The notes beneath the pieces are model-generated. The model had not been told where the DNA came from. It saw nothing but the letters and a program-made list of their open reading frames with translations, and did no database searches. A stretch of DNA of 39,504 nucleotides. It comes from an uncultured Candidatus Saccharibacteria bacterium (GTDB lineage Bacteria > Patescibacteriota > Saccharimonadia > Saccharimonadales > Saccharimonadaceae). Every line of letters begins with the position of its first letter. Within the stretch, counting starts at the first letter, position 1. Positions 18,522-27,701 of the stretch are shown here, piece after piece. The stretch lies in NCBI GenBank assembly GCA_947166405.1, contig CAMVEA010000006.1, positions 1 to 39,504 of the forward strand, read 5' to 3'. The position numbers and the translations under genes are program-made.

Positions 18522-18562
18522 TAATAGCCTCCAAACAGAATTATTTCCCCTATTATAGCATA

Positions 18563-18925
18563 TTATCCCCGTTTTCGGAAGATATTTTTCAGACTTCTTT
18601 TTTGGCGATGTGGCTGCACTTCAAGCTTATACCGCCTTATCTGCCCCATTAGCTTCGCCTCCACAAGATCCACCCCAGCAAACACATTCGTACATTCGTC
18701 TCGAGCCGCAATCACTTTACCCCCAGTTAATTCCATCGCTGCCGACACTTCGTACTTCTCCCCCTTACTCTTACCAATCGACTCCACTACAATATTACAC
18801 ACTACATCTTTCTTAAAACCCTTCGGCAAATATCTATCGAGCTTTCCAACACGCTTCTCGACATATTTTCGCAAAGGTTCCTCTACCTTATAATCATTTC
18901 CTGTTATTTCAATTTTTTCTATCAT
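18563..18925 (-). CDS. hpf: Ribosome hibernation promoting factor / RaiA family
   Basis: MIEKIEITGNDYKVEEPLRKYVEKRVGKLDRYLP...; about 120 aa. Confidence 0.85.
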   Translation of the reverse strand: MIEKIEITGNDYKVEEPLRKYVEKRVGKLDRYLPKGFKKDVVCNIVVESIGKSKGEKYEVSAAMELTGGKVIAARDECTNVFAGVDLVEAKLMGQIRRYKLEVQPHRQKRSLKNIFRKRG

Positions 18926-18934
18926 TTTCCTCCT

Positions 18935-20179
18935 TTATAATTCTTGTTTACCATTTAAATACGGCCGCAATGCTTTCGGCACTCTAAACTTCCCATCTAC
19001 AGTAGCAAAATTTTCCAACATCACCACAAGCGCTCGCGCCAGCGGAATCGCCGTCCCATTCAGAGTATGCACAAATTCCACCGTCCCATCCTTGCGCCGT
19101 ACCCTCACATTGCAAGCTCTCGCCTGAAAATCAGTACAGTTACTGCACGAAGTAATCTCTTGATACTTCTGGTTTACTGGAGACCAATACTCCATATCAT
19201 ACTTCTTCGCCGCCGGCGCACCAAGGTCTCCCGCTGCAATGTTAATCACATGATAAGGCACCTCAAGCCCCTGCCAAATCTCCTCTTCAATCGCTAGAAT
19301 CTTCTCATGAATCTCCTTACTCTGCTCTGGCAAACAAAACGCATACATCTCCAACTTATTAAACTGATGCACTCTAAATAATCCTCGCGTATACTTACCA
19401 GCCGCCCCAGCTTCCTTCCTAAAACACGGCGAATACCCCGCATAAAACAATGGCAACTTATCCTCATCGATAATCTCATCCATATGATATCCCGTAAGAG
19501 GCATCTCCGCCGTCGCAATCATCGCGAGGTCCTCGCCCTCAATAAAGTACTCGTCCGACTGCTCCGAGCTACGCGGATTAAACCCACAGCCTTCAAGCAC
19601 TCTACTCGACACCATATCTGGCACCGTCATAAATGTAAACCCATGCTCGAGCACCTTCGATAATCCATATTGAAGCAGTGCATTCTCAAGCAATGCTAAA
19701 CCATCTTTCAAATAATAAAACTTCGCTCCTGCTACCTTCGCACCCCGCTCAAAATCCACCCAATCCCGACTCGTAGCATAATCCAAATGGTCTACGCCCT
19801 TAGTATGGTTCTTGCCCCACTTCTTTACCTCCACCGAACATTCCTCACCCCCTAGCGGCACATCCTCAAAAATAACATTCGGAACTCGTTTAAGCAACTC
19901 ATTCACCTCTGCCTCAGCCGAAGCAAGCGCCTGTTCTTTCTCCGATAATTCCTCTTTTACCGCCTTCCCTTCAGCTATCAGCTTATCAGACGGCTTACCT
20001 CCCTTCATCTTACCTGCAATTTCATTACGCCTCCGCCTCAAATCCTCGACTTCCACCAAGATAGCCTTCCGCTTATCATCCAGCTTCAAAAGCTCCTTAA
20101 TATTAATATCATACCCCTTTTCTTTTGTTGATTTCTCCACCAAATCAACATTTTCACGTATAAATTTCACATCTAACAT
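18935..20179 (-). CDS. serS: Seryl-tRNA synthetase
   Basis: MLDVKFIRENVDLV coiled-coil arm; ATAEMPLTGYH, SPCFRKEAGAAGKYTRGLFRVHQFNK, ITSCSNCTDFQARACNVR, HTLNGTAIPLARALV. Confidence 0.97.
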   Translation of the reverse strand: MLDVKFIRENVDLVEKSTKEKGYDINIKELLKLDDKRKAILVEVEDLRRRRNEIAGKMKGGKPSDKLIAEGKAVKEELSEKEQALASAEAEVNELLKRVPNVIFEDVPLGGEECSVEVKKWGKNHTKGVDHLDYATSRDWVDFERGAKVAGAKFYYLKDGLALLENALLQYGLSKVLEHGFTFMTVPDMVSSRVLEGCGFNPRSSEQSDEYFIEGEDLAMIATAEMPLTGYHMDEIIDEDKLPLFYAGYSPCFRKEAGAAGKYTRGLFRVHQFNKLEMYAFCLPEQSKEIHEKILAIEEEIWQGLEVPYHVINIAAGDLGAPAAKKYDMEYWSPVNQKYQEITSCSNCTDFQARACNVRVRRKDGTVEFVHTLNGTAIPLARALVVMLENFATVDGKFRVPKALRPYLNGKQEL

Positions 20180-20319
20180 ATTACCCCAATTATATCATTT
20201 TTTCATTAAAAACGTCTAAAAATTAACCATATTTATACTCTATACACCAACCCACCCCTATTTTACACATATCACATCACCAGAGCATTCAATAATCACA
20301 CAGTCCCAAAAGCCATGCT

Positions 20320-21108
20320 CTACCGCTCAAGTTTTTTGTACAAATTATCCCAATCCGTCAACCCCAAATCTCCAGGCCTCGCATCCACCAATACGCCAAT
20401 CTCCCCCATAATCACCTTCAATCTCTCCACATCAGCCATCCCCGCCAAATTATGCACAAGCTTCTTCCTCGGACTAGCAAATCCCCTTCGAATCAGCTCA
20501 AACACCTCATCACTCACCACCGGGCCAGTAACAAACGGCTCCATCACCACCACTTGCGAGTCTACCTTCGGTGGCGGCGTAAATTCATGTGCCGGCACAA
20601 TAACCCCCGCCTGTACTCTCGCCCGATTTTTCACAAATAACGACAACACTGTCTCCTTATTCGACACAATCCTCTCCGCCACTTCCTTCTGTATCAAAAT
20701 CACCACCCTATCAGGTAGTCGCTCTGCCGTCAACACCTTCTCGATTATCGGCGATGTTATATAATACGGGATATTTCCAGCCACCACATACGGCTCATTC
20801 AGACGCGAAAAATCATATTCCAAAATATCGCCATGCACCACTTCCAAATTCGTCCCAGGAAATGACGCCGGCAAATTCTTCGCCAACCTATCGTCATACT
20901 CTATCGCTATCACCTTATCAAATCGCCGAAGTAGCGATGTAGTCAAATATCCAAGCCCCGGGCCAATCTCCACGCAAAGCGGTCTTTTTTCCAAGCCTAC
21001 CCCTGTTTTTTCGGCGATTCCATACGCGCTATAATCAGCGATTTTCTCCAAAATTTCACGGTTTTTCAACCAATTCTGCCCAAGAGATTTTTTGTTTTTT
21101 AAGCCCAT
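20320..21108 (-). CDS. rsmA: 16S rRNA dimethyladenosine transferase
   Basis: KKSLGQNWLKN, VEIGPGLGYLTTSL, VIAIEYDDRL, VAGNIPYYITSPI; GGAGGAATTATTATG start. Confidence 0.95.
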   Translation of the reverse strand: MGLKNKKSLGQNWLKNREILEKIADYSAYGIAEKTGVGLEKRPLCVEIGPGLGYLTTSLLRRFDKVIAIEYDDRLAKNLPASFPGTNLEVVHGDILEYDFSRLNEPYVVAGNIPYYITSPIIEKVLTAERLPDRVVILIQKEVAERIVSNKETVLSLFVKNRARVQAGVIVPAHEFTPPPKVDSQVVVMEPFVTGPVVSDEVFELIRRGFASPRKKLVHNLAGMADVERLKVIMGEIGVLVDARPGDLGLTDWDNLYKKLER

Positions 21109-21183
21109 AATAATTCCTCCACAATCATAAACCAAAACGAACGCCCTCGAATGCGTTCGAAACAAGTATTAACATATCCCCCA

Positions 21184-22221
21184 TTAGTACCATCCATGCG
21201 AATACCACCAATTAGCGGCCTGGCTCCACCCTCCATATCGTCCATTAACATAACCAATCATCCACTTAATCTGCGTAATAGGGTTCGTCTCCCAGTCAGC
21301 TCCATAGGCCGCCATCTTAGTGCCAGGCAATGCCTGCGGTATTCCATACGCTCCCGAATGAGCGTTTCGCGCATCTACTCTACAGCCACTCTCGTGATAT
21401 ATCAAATCCACCGCTGTAGCGAGATCAGCCTCGCTCACTCCCGCTTGACGAGCCCAATCCGCACAAGTACCCGAAGCCGGTGGCAAAGACCTCTTCGCTC
21501 CCACTGCAGTAACACGCGCCACAGGCTCGCGCACCACTTCTTCCTTAACCGCCTCGCGTGACACCTCAACATTGTCTACATACAACACATTATAATATAC
21601 ACGCTTCATACCCACTTCACCTAATTGACGAATCTCAGATTTGCCATTTTCCATTGCTTCATCCTTAACCGTTTCCTCAGTATAAGGTATCTCCACTTCC
21701 TCAGTTATTGTCCGTCCACCATTGCGAGTAAGCTCATACACGGTCGCTGCGCCATTCTCCAAAAACCCAGCATTCGGCACCATTGCCACTTCATCACCAT
21801 CATATACAGTCAATCCTGCCTCCTTAGCTATCACCTTAGCATCATAGCTTGCCGTCATCAAATACTTATCAACTAATCCATCCTTCACTACCACAGGTCG
21901 TGCACGATATATATTTATATGGTAATTATCAGCATTAATATCAGTCTCAATACCTGGGTCCACAATATCACCATCCCCCACTTCAATTCCAGCCCTCTCA
22001 AGAGCCTCGCCCACAGTGTGTGCTTCAGTCTTGACAGTTAACTTATCTCCACCATCATGAAAGGTTACATATTTAGCTTCCTCAACCACAAAACTCTCAT
22101 CTTCATCTCCCTGAGCATAAGTAGTCATATGCTTCGACATCACAAAACAAGCAACTATTAATAACAAACTAGCCACTGCTACACAAATCATAGCTTGATC
22201 GAATCTTCTCGAAAGCTTCAT
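21184..22221 (-). CDS. YabE/Rpf-like cell-wall protein (DUF348, G5-like, transglycosylase-like C-terminus)
   Basis: N-terminal TM; VTFHDGGDKLTVKTEAHTVGEALERAGIEVGDGDIV (DUF348); ITEEVEIPYTEE (G5-like); LIYHESGCRVDARNAHSGAYGIPQALPGTKMA lytic domain. Confidence 0.85.
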   Translation of the reverse strand: MKLSRRFDQAMICVAVASLLLIVACFVMSKHMTTYAQGDEDESFVVEEAKYVTFHDGGDKLTVKTEAHTVGEALERAGIEVGDGDIVDPGIETDINADNYHINIYRARPVVVKDGLVDKYLMTASYDAKVIAKEAGLTVYDGDEVAMVPNAGFLENGAATVYELTRNGGRTITEEVEIPYTEETVKDEAMENGKSEIRQLGEVGMKRVYYNVLYVDNVEVSREAVKEEVVREPVARVTAVGAKRSLPPASGTCADWARQAGVSEADLATAVDLIYHESGCRVDARNAHSGAYGIPQALPGTKMAAYGADWETNPITQIKWMIGYVNGRYGGWSQAANWWYSHGWY

Positions 22222-22245
22222 ACATACAATTATACCATACATAAC

Positions 22246-22450
22246 CAAAATATAAAAGCCTCATTTTACAATAAGGCTCATATACACATTTTCTAGGTGG
22301 CAGAAGCAAATATTAACCAAAATAACTCTACACTCTCCACCCAGTCATTTATCCTACCGATAAACGATTTTACACACTTCCTCGATTCAGACTTCTCTCA
22401 ATGCAAGTCCGAACCTACTTTTATTTTAGCATAGCCATATTGTTTGTCAA
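22246..22450 (-). ncRNA. Candidate structured RNA with own promoter and terminator (sRNA or attenuator)
   Basis: Promoter TTGACA (22445-22450) - 16 nt - TAAAAT (22423-22428); stems GGTTCGGACTT/AAGTCTGAATC, CGTTTATC/GATAAATG, GGTGG/CCACC; terminator AGCCTTAT-tgtaaa-ATGAGGCT-TTTTATATTTT (22246-22278). Confidence 0.5.
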
Positions 22451-22629
22451 TATTGTTTTTTTACTTTTTTTATTATTTAATAGTTTTCCACAAGCAACCC
22501 CATACAACAGAGGTAAGTTTACAAAAACCGAACACAATAATCTTGACAAACCACAATAATATTGTAATCTAATAGTCATAATTATAATAAAATCCATTTT
22601 GCATTAAAAAATATGATATAATACTAAAC

Positions 22630-23367
22630 ATGAATTGGAGGAAATGGTTAGATGGTTTCGTGCTTGCAGGCAAAGGCATCCTGCTCGCCACCAAAGAAAA
22701 GCGCTTCTGGTACGGTTTTGTCCCAAGTTTTCTATTCTTCGGATTACTGATGAACCTACTCGCCGGCGGCTTTAGCAAATTCGAGCTAATGGGTATCTTA
22801 GGCTTCCCCCAGAACCTCCAGATCATCGGTAGTAGTTTTCTTGCAATTTTCGGCATTGGCCAGCCATTTCTTGACTGGTTACCAATCTTCGCTATCTGCA
22901 TCCTGCAGGGAGCTCTAATCGGACTAATTACCCTACTCTGGAACAAGAAACGTCAACAAAGCACCGATTCCACCAACGCTGCCAACCTCGAGAAAGCCGG
23001 CATCATTACAGGCCTAATTGCTCTTGGCGCCGGATGTCCTACATGTGGCACCACCCTCCTTACCCCACTTCTAGGCGCGATTTTCTCTACCGGAGGCCTC
23101 GCAGTCACAGGCGCTATATCAGTTACTGTCACAGCACTTGCAATCACAATAGCCATTTTATCTCTTAAGCGCCTCGGCGAAGAGACATATGTTATAATAA
23201 TCAATGAAAAATACCTTGCCCGTCATCGAGCACCTCAATCATCCAGCACTCCTCAGCCAGCCAAATCTTCCAAGCCCAATCAATCATCACATCAGCCAAC
23301 CACCCACCGCAAATCTAAATCTAAAAAAACTACAACTAAAAAGGAGAATCATGAAAAAAACCTTTAG
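22630..23367 (+). CDS. Multi-pass membrane protein with CPTC motif
   Basis: Several hydrophobic segments; GAGCPTCGTTLLTPLLG; 3' end overlaps the DsbA-like ORF. Confidence 0.75.
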   Translation: MNWRKWLDGFVLAGKGILLATKEKRFWYGFVPSFLFFGLLMNLLAGGFSKFELMGILGFPQNLQIIGSSFLAIFGIGQPFLDWLPIFAICILQGALIGLITLLWNKKRQQSTDSTNAANLEKAGIITGLIALGAGCPTCGTTLLTPLLGAIFSTGGLAVTGAISVTVTALAITIAILSLKRLGEETYVIIINEKYLARHRAPQSSSTPQPAKSSKPNQSSHQPTTHRKSKSKKTTTKKENHEKNL

Positions 23368-24040
23368 AATTATTGGAATAATCGCAATAGTTGGTGTCCT
23401 ATTCGCTGCCATCGTAGCCAGTATGAGCAGTAAGCCCACCAACGCCGAAATTGTCTGGGATGACAAAATGACTATCGGCAATATCGACGCCAAAAACTAC
23501 TTCATCATCTATTCCGATCTAGTCTGCCCTTATTGTGTAGCGTTCGAGAATGCCATTGTTGAGCACGAAGAAGAGTTTCAAAATTATATCAAAGAAAACG
23601 ACATCCTTGTCGAGATTCGTCTTTCTGATTTTCTCTATGAATTTGGTGAATCTCGCCCAATTAATTCACGCTATTCCGCCGTTGCTACCTATTGTGCCAA
23701 AGATGAAGGCAAATTCTGGGACTATTACAATAAAGCCATCTCAACAGTCTGGAATGACTTCTTTAAAAATGCCGGCAAAAGTGCCGTCAAGACTATGTCG
23801 ACTCTCGACAAATCCTACTGGATCAAAATCGGCGAAAAAGTCGGTCTTGGCGACTCTTTCAAATCATGCGTCGAGAACGATGACCCCATCGAAGAAATCC
23901 AGAAAAACGCCGCCAAATCAGCCAAGCTAGCAAACGGCATGCCATATTTCAAATTCAATAACTACACCAGCTCAGGCTTCGACCTCTCTTGGGGCTGGGA
24001 TTACGTCCAAATGTACTTCAAAGCCGGCCTAGATAGCTAA
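23351..24040 (+). CDS. DsbA-like thioredoxin-fold protein
   Basis: Start MKKTFRIIGIIAIVGV after AAAAGGAG; YSDLVCPYCVAFENAI active site. Confidence 0.82.
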   Translation: MKKTFRIIGIIAIVGVLFAAIVASMSSKPTNAEIVWDDKMTIGNIDAKNYFIIYSDLVCPYCVAFENAIVEHEEEFQNYIKENDILVEIRLSDFLYEFGESRPINSRYSAVATYCAKDEGKFWDYYNKAISTVWNDFFKNAGKSAVKTMSTLDKSYWIKIGEKVGLGDSFKSCVENDDPIEEIQKNAAKSAKLANGMPYFKFNNYTSSGFDLSWGWDYVQMYFKAGLDS

Positions 24041-24093
24041 CAGTACTTTCTCACTCCTCCAAACACCATCATCCCTGTTTTATTACGCTTATT

Positions 24094-24122
24094 CTTGACA
24101 TTTTTAACAAAGTATGCTATAA
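24094..24122 (+). promoter_or_regulatory. Promoter of the 24168 ORF
   Basis: TTGACA-17 nt-TATAAT; coordinates approximate. Confidence 0.6.
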
Positions 24123-24167
24123 TGTTATTAATCTCACAGAGATGCACATTAAAAGGAGGAATCCCAA

Positions 24168-24806
24168 ATGAAAAAGACTGCTATCATGATTTTCCTGATG
24201 ATGCTGTTAAGCATTCCGACTTATGCCAGCGCCAGTACCGCGGACCTCTTCGGTCCGAACGACAACACCGACGCCGGAAACTACATCAATCTCGCCACTG
24301 ACACCAGCATCGACGACAACGGCATCAATGACGATGGTAGCACCGACATCATCGAACCCAACAATCAACCCAACGATACCGATGCCATCGACGACACCAC
24401 CGACATCAACGGCCAGCCCGACCCCTTCGACGATAGCCATAATCACATTCAAATTCAGGTGGCAGACGAACACCTAATAATAGTTGAAACCTGGACGAAA
24501 GATACCAACGCATATATCATTATCGCAGTTTACGATGAAAGCGGTAGGCAAATCGGCATCAACCTCACGCCTATTTCCACCATGGAAAAAGGTGGAAGAA
24601 ATAGCTATGCCACACCCGAGGTTACGCCCGCCAAAGCTTCAAGTATAAAAGTTATGCTGGTAAACGAAAGCTTCCAGCCACTCTGTGAGGCTACAACCTC
24701 AAAAATCGAACTGTTAGAAAACTACGAACTCGAGCCGTTCTACTGTGGCACTCCCGAGCTCGAGCAGGAGGCCGAACAAAGCCTCATCTCGGTCGAGGTC
24801 CATTAA
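24168..24806 (+). CDS. Secreted hypothetical protein, Asp/Asn/Thr-rich
   Basis: Signal peptide MKKTAIMIFLMMLLSIPTYASAS; AAAAGGAGG SD. Confidence 0.7.
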   Translation: MKKTAIMIFLMMLLSIPTYASASTADLFGPNDNTDAGNYINLATDTSIDDNGINDDGSTDIIEPNNQPNDTDAIDDTTDINGQPDPFDDSHNHIQIQVADEHLIIVETWTKDTNAYIIIAVYDESGRQIGINLTPISTMEKGGRNSYATPEVTPAKASSIKVMLVNESFQPLCEATTSKIELLENYELEPFYCGTPELEQEAEQSLISVEVH

Positions 24807-24816
24807 GAATCCTCCT

Positions 24817-24840
24817 AAGCGCCCCCAGGGGCGCTTTTCC
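24817..24840 (+). terminator. Intrinsic terminator
   Basis: AAGCGCCCCCAGGGGCGCTTTTCC. Confidence 0.75.
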
Positions 24841-24949
24841 CTTTTGTCTCGCTTTTTACCTTTATCCAACCAGCATAGCACTTCAATCCTAATAGCACAC
24901 AGCACCTAGCCCAACAATCAAAATACAACCATTCAGCCCGCAGCCACCC

Positions 24950-26134
24950 CTACTTCTCATTCCCCCATATCTTCTCGTCACGAATCGCATCCGGCAAATA
25001 ATTCTTATCGAGATGAAATCCCGCTTCCCATTTCTGCCCTTTGCCATACCCCAAATCCTTCATCAATTTAGTTGGCGCATTCCGAAGCCACACCGGCACC
25101 GGCTCACCTCGCGTCTTACGCGCCAAATCCAAAGCCTTATACCACGCATCCGTCGTCGCCCGTGACTTCTTCGACAACGCCAAAGCCACGCAGGTATGCG
25201 CCAACATCAATCCCGATTCTGGCATCCCAACCCGCTCCACCGCCTGAAAACACGCCGTTGCAAGCGACAATGCCCCGTTCCCAGCCAAGCCAATATCTTC
25301 CGAAGCAAATATCACCATTCTCCGTGCTATAAACTTCGGATCCTCCCCCGCCTCTACCATCCGCGCCAAATAATAAAGCGCCGCATCCACATCCGATCCC
25401 CGCATTGACTTTATAAATGCTGAAATCGTATCATAATGATTATCACCCTTCTTATCATAGCCAGGCAGCTTCCGCCCCGCCGCTTCTTCCACCACCTTCT
25501 CATCTACCTTCTCCGCTAGCGATAATGCTAACTCCAAATCCCCCAAAGCCGACCTCGCATCGCCCCCAGACAATTCCGCCAGCAATTCTATTGCCTTTTT
25601 GCTCACCCGCTTCCCTGCTACCTCTTCTTTAATCGCCCGCTTCAGCACTGTAATAATCGCATCCTTTGACAACGCCGACACCACCACAACTCGCGACCTC
25701 GAAAGCAGTGGCGATATTACCTCAAACGAAGGATTCTCCGTTGTCGCCCCAATCAACGTAATCAACCCCGACTCCACATGCGGCAAAAACGCATCCTGCT
25801 GCGCCTTATTGAATCGATGAATCTCATCCACAAACAACACCGTCCTAGTTCCCAAGTTCCAGTTCACTCTCGCACGCTCCACCACAGCTTCCACATCCTT
25901 CTTTCCCGCCGTCACAGCCGAAATCTCCACAAAATCAGCTTCAAACTCCTTCGCCATAATCCTAGCAAGCGTAGTCTTACCCGTCCCAGGCGGCCCCCAG
26001 AAAATCAGATTCACCGGCTCACCCTTCCGTACAATCTCCGTTAAAATCCTCCCCTCCCCAATAATCTCATCCTGCCCCACCACTTCCGATAGTTTTTGTG
26101 GGCGCATCCTTTCCGCCAATGGTACTCTATTCAT
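24950..26134 (-). CDS. rarA: Replication-associated recombination protein RarA/MgsA (AAA ATPase)
   Basis: LAERMRPQKLSEVVGQDEI, FWGPPGTGKTTLARI, LFVDEIHRFNKAQQDAFLPHVE, GATTENPSFEV. Confidence 0.95.
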   Translation of the reverse strand: MNRVPLAERMRPQKLSEVVGQDEIIGEGRILTEIVRKGEPVNLIFWGPPGTGKTTLARIMAKEFEADFVEISAVTAGKKDVEAVVERARVNWNLGTRTVLFVDEIHRFNKAQQDAFLPHVESGLITLIGATTENPSFEVISPLLSRSRVVVVSALSKDAIITVLKRAIKEEVAGKRVSKKAIELLAELSGGDARSALGDLELALSLAEKVDEKVVEEAAGRKLPGYDKKGDNHYDTISAFIKSMRGSDVDAALYYLARMVEAGEDPKFIARRMVIFASEDIGLAGNGALSLATACFQAVERVGMPESGLMLAHTCVALALSKKSRATTDAWYKALDLARKTRGEPVPVWLRNAPTKLMKDLGYGKGQKWEAGFHLDKNYLPDAIRDEKIWGNEK

Positions 26135-26287
26135 ATCAATTATTATACCATCTTTATCTTATTATACAAACATCGCTCGACATATCCATAATCTCCCCTT
26201 CCCCTATTTCATTTTTTCCATAAAAACTTTACATATTTCAACATATTATGGTAAAATAATAATAACATTAACAAAAGGAGTTATAAA

Positions 26288-26800
26288 ATGCTAAGCAACG
26301 CATTGCAAAATCTAACAAACTTTGCCGCCTATAATAATTCAAGTCTGTTTGACGATTCAGACTTCAATGAGTTCATGAGCGGACTCAACACAAGCAGTAG
26401 TAGTGCTGACATGATGGCCGGCTTCGGCATCTGGACTATTATCGCCCTAATCCTTGCAATCATTGGTGGTGTTTTAATTTATTTCCTCTTCGTCAACGCC
26501 AAGACTACCCCTAAAGGCAAATTCGCCAAATGGCTCAAAGATTTCCTTTCTTTCAAAATCATGTGGATAGAGCCAATCCTAAAAGTAATCTACTACATTA
26601 CCACCATTTATGTAGTCCTATTCTCGTTTAACTACTTAGGCATGATGGGTATGCTTGGAGGCACTGCTTTCCTTATGTTCTTACTTACTCTTGTCTTGGG
26701 ACCAATCCTGGTTCGCGTCGTCTACGAGTTCACCATGATGCTCATTATGATCTGGCGCAATACTCGCGATATCGCCGCAAACACCGAGAAGAAGAAATAA
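26288..26800 (+). CDS. Small integral membrane protein
   Basis: Hydrophobic segments IWTIIALILAIIGGVLIYFLFV and LGGTAFLMFLLTLVLGPILVRVVY; AAAAGGAG SD. Confidence 0.65.
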   Translation: MLSNALQNLTNFAAYNNSSLFDDSDFNEFMSGLNTSSSSADMMAGFGIWTIIALILAIIGGVLIYFLFVNAKTTPKGKFAKWLKDFLSFKIMWIEPILKVIYYITTIYVVLFSFNYLGMMGMLGGTAFLMFLLTLVLGPILVRVVYEFTMMLIMIWRNTRDIAANTEKKK

Positions 26801-26812
26801 TACCATTACTAG

Positions 26813-26839
26813 AAAATCCCCTCTCTGAGGGGATTTTTT
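26813..26839 (+). terminator. Intrinsic terminator
   Basis: AAAATCCCCTCTCTGAGGGGATTTTTT. Confidence 0.75.
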
Positions 26840-26903
26840 AGAGTCTTTTGTAGGATAAACGAACATATGAAAATTACTTCTTAACCCGCTTTATCTTATA
26901 TGC

Positions 26904-26999
26904 TTATAGATATTGTTTTGGTGGCATATAATCAAGTGGCCTCATAGGGCGATTATTGGTTCTATCTTGATGTCTTTTTAGTCGTCTTTTGAAGTTTTT
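26904..26999 (-). pseudogene. C-terminal remnant of an rve-type (IS3/IS481-like) transposase
   Basis: Minus translation KNFKRRLKRHQDRTNNRPMRPLDYMPPKQYL*, matching the conserved YNxxRPHxxLxYxxPxxYL end. Confidence 0.6.
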
Positions 27000-27001
27000 A
27001 A

Positions 27002-27035
27002 ATGCGAGCGCAAGCGAAGCATCAAGTTCTGGTGG
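27002..27035. repeat. Dispersed repeat copy R1 (R2 29058-29091, R3 29125-29159)
   Basis: ATGCGAGCGCAAGCGAAGCATCAAGTTCTGGTGG; the copies near tRNA-Phe differ at a few positions. Confidence 0.8.
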
Positions 27036-27168
27036 TGGGGGCGAATTGTCCAGACATTAACAATCTATAAAGAAGAAAGTAGGATTAAATTAATCGAATA
27101 CTACAAAAAGAAGCTCCTGCGGTAGGAGCATACTGCCCCGTGCAAGAACTTCATTACATATAATTTTA

Positions 27169-27567
27169 TCAAACTAATGATTTAATGTCAATAATTTGAC
27201 CGCGTTTTGTAATAAAAATAAGTTCGCCAATTTGTTTTTGTTCCTTGGCTTTTTTGGTTAAAAACCGTCGAAGATTATCATCTCGCATATTTTTTATTCT
27301 AGATGAATCAAAGATGATATTTTTAGATTGTTTTAGTCCACGCTTAATATTGCGTTCTAATTTATCTGGTTTATTAGTAAAGGGAGATTTCATTTCATAT
27401 TCAACGCCATCTAGTAAAACATCGGCGGTACTTATATTTGATTCTGGTAAAAATTCGATATTGTGTCCAGCCATTGCTAGAATACTAGCAATACGAAGCT
27501 CATGTGGCCATGGCTTACGACCACCTGGGATTATAATTCTGCCTCGCTTTATATTTTTGCTGTTCAT
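27169..27567 (-). CDS. CdiA_C-like tRNA nuclease toxin domain protein
   Basis: KPWPHELRIASILAMAGHNIEFLPES...ADVLLDGVEYEMKSPFTNKPDKLERNIKRGLKQSKNIIFDSSRI; D...ExK core. Confidence 0.65.
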   Translation of the reverse strand: MNSKNIKRGRIIIPGGRKPWPHELRIASILAMAGHNIEFLPESNISTADVLLDGVEYEMKSPFTNKPDKLERNIKRGLKQSKNIIFDSSRIKNMRDDNLRRFLTKKAKEQKQIGELIFITKRGQIIDIKSLV

Positions 27568-27701
27568 CCTCTATATTTTATCACAGAGGTCGTACCTTGT
27601 CGATACTGGTAAATGAGGGGAGGGCGAATTGTTCAGGTATTAACACTATATAATCAAAGTATGCGAGCAAAACTAATCGATGAATATGCTATAATTAAAG
27701 T

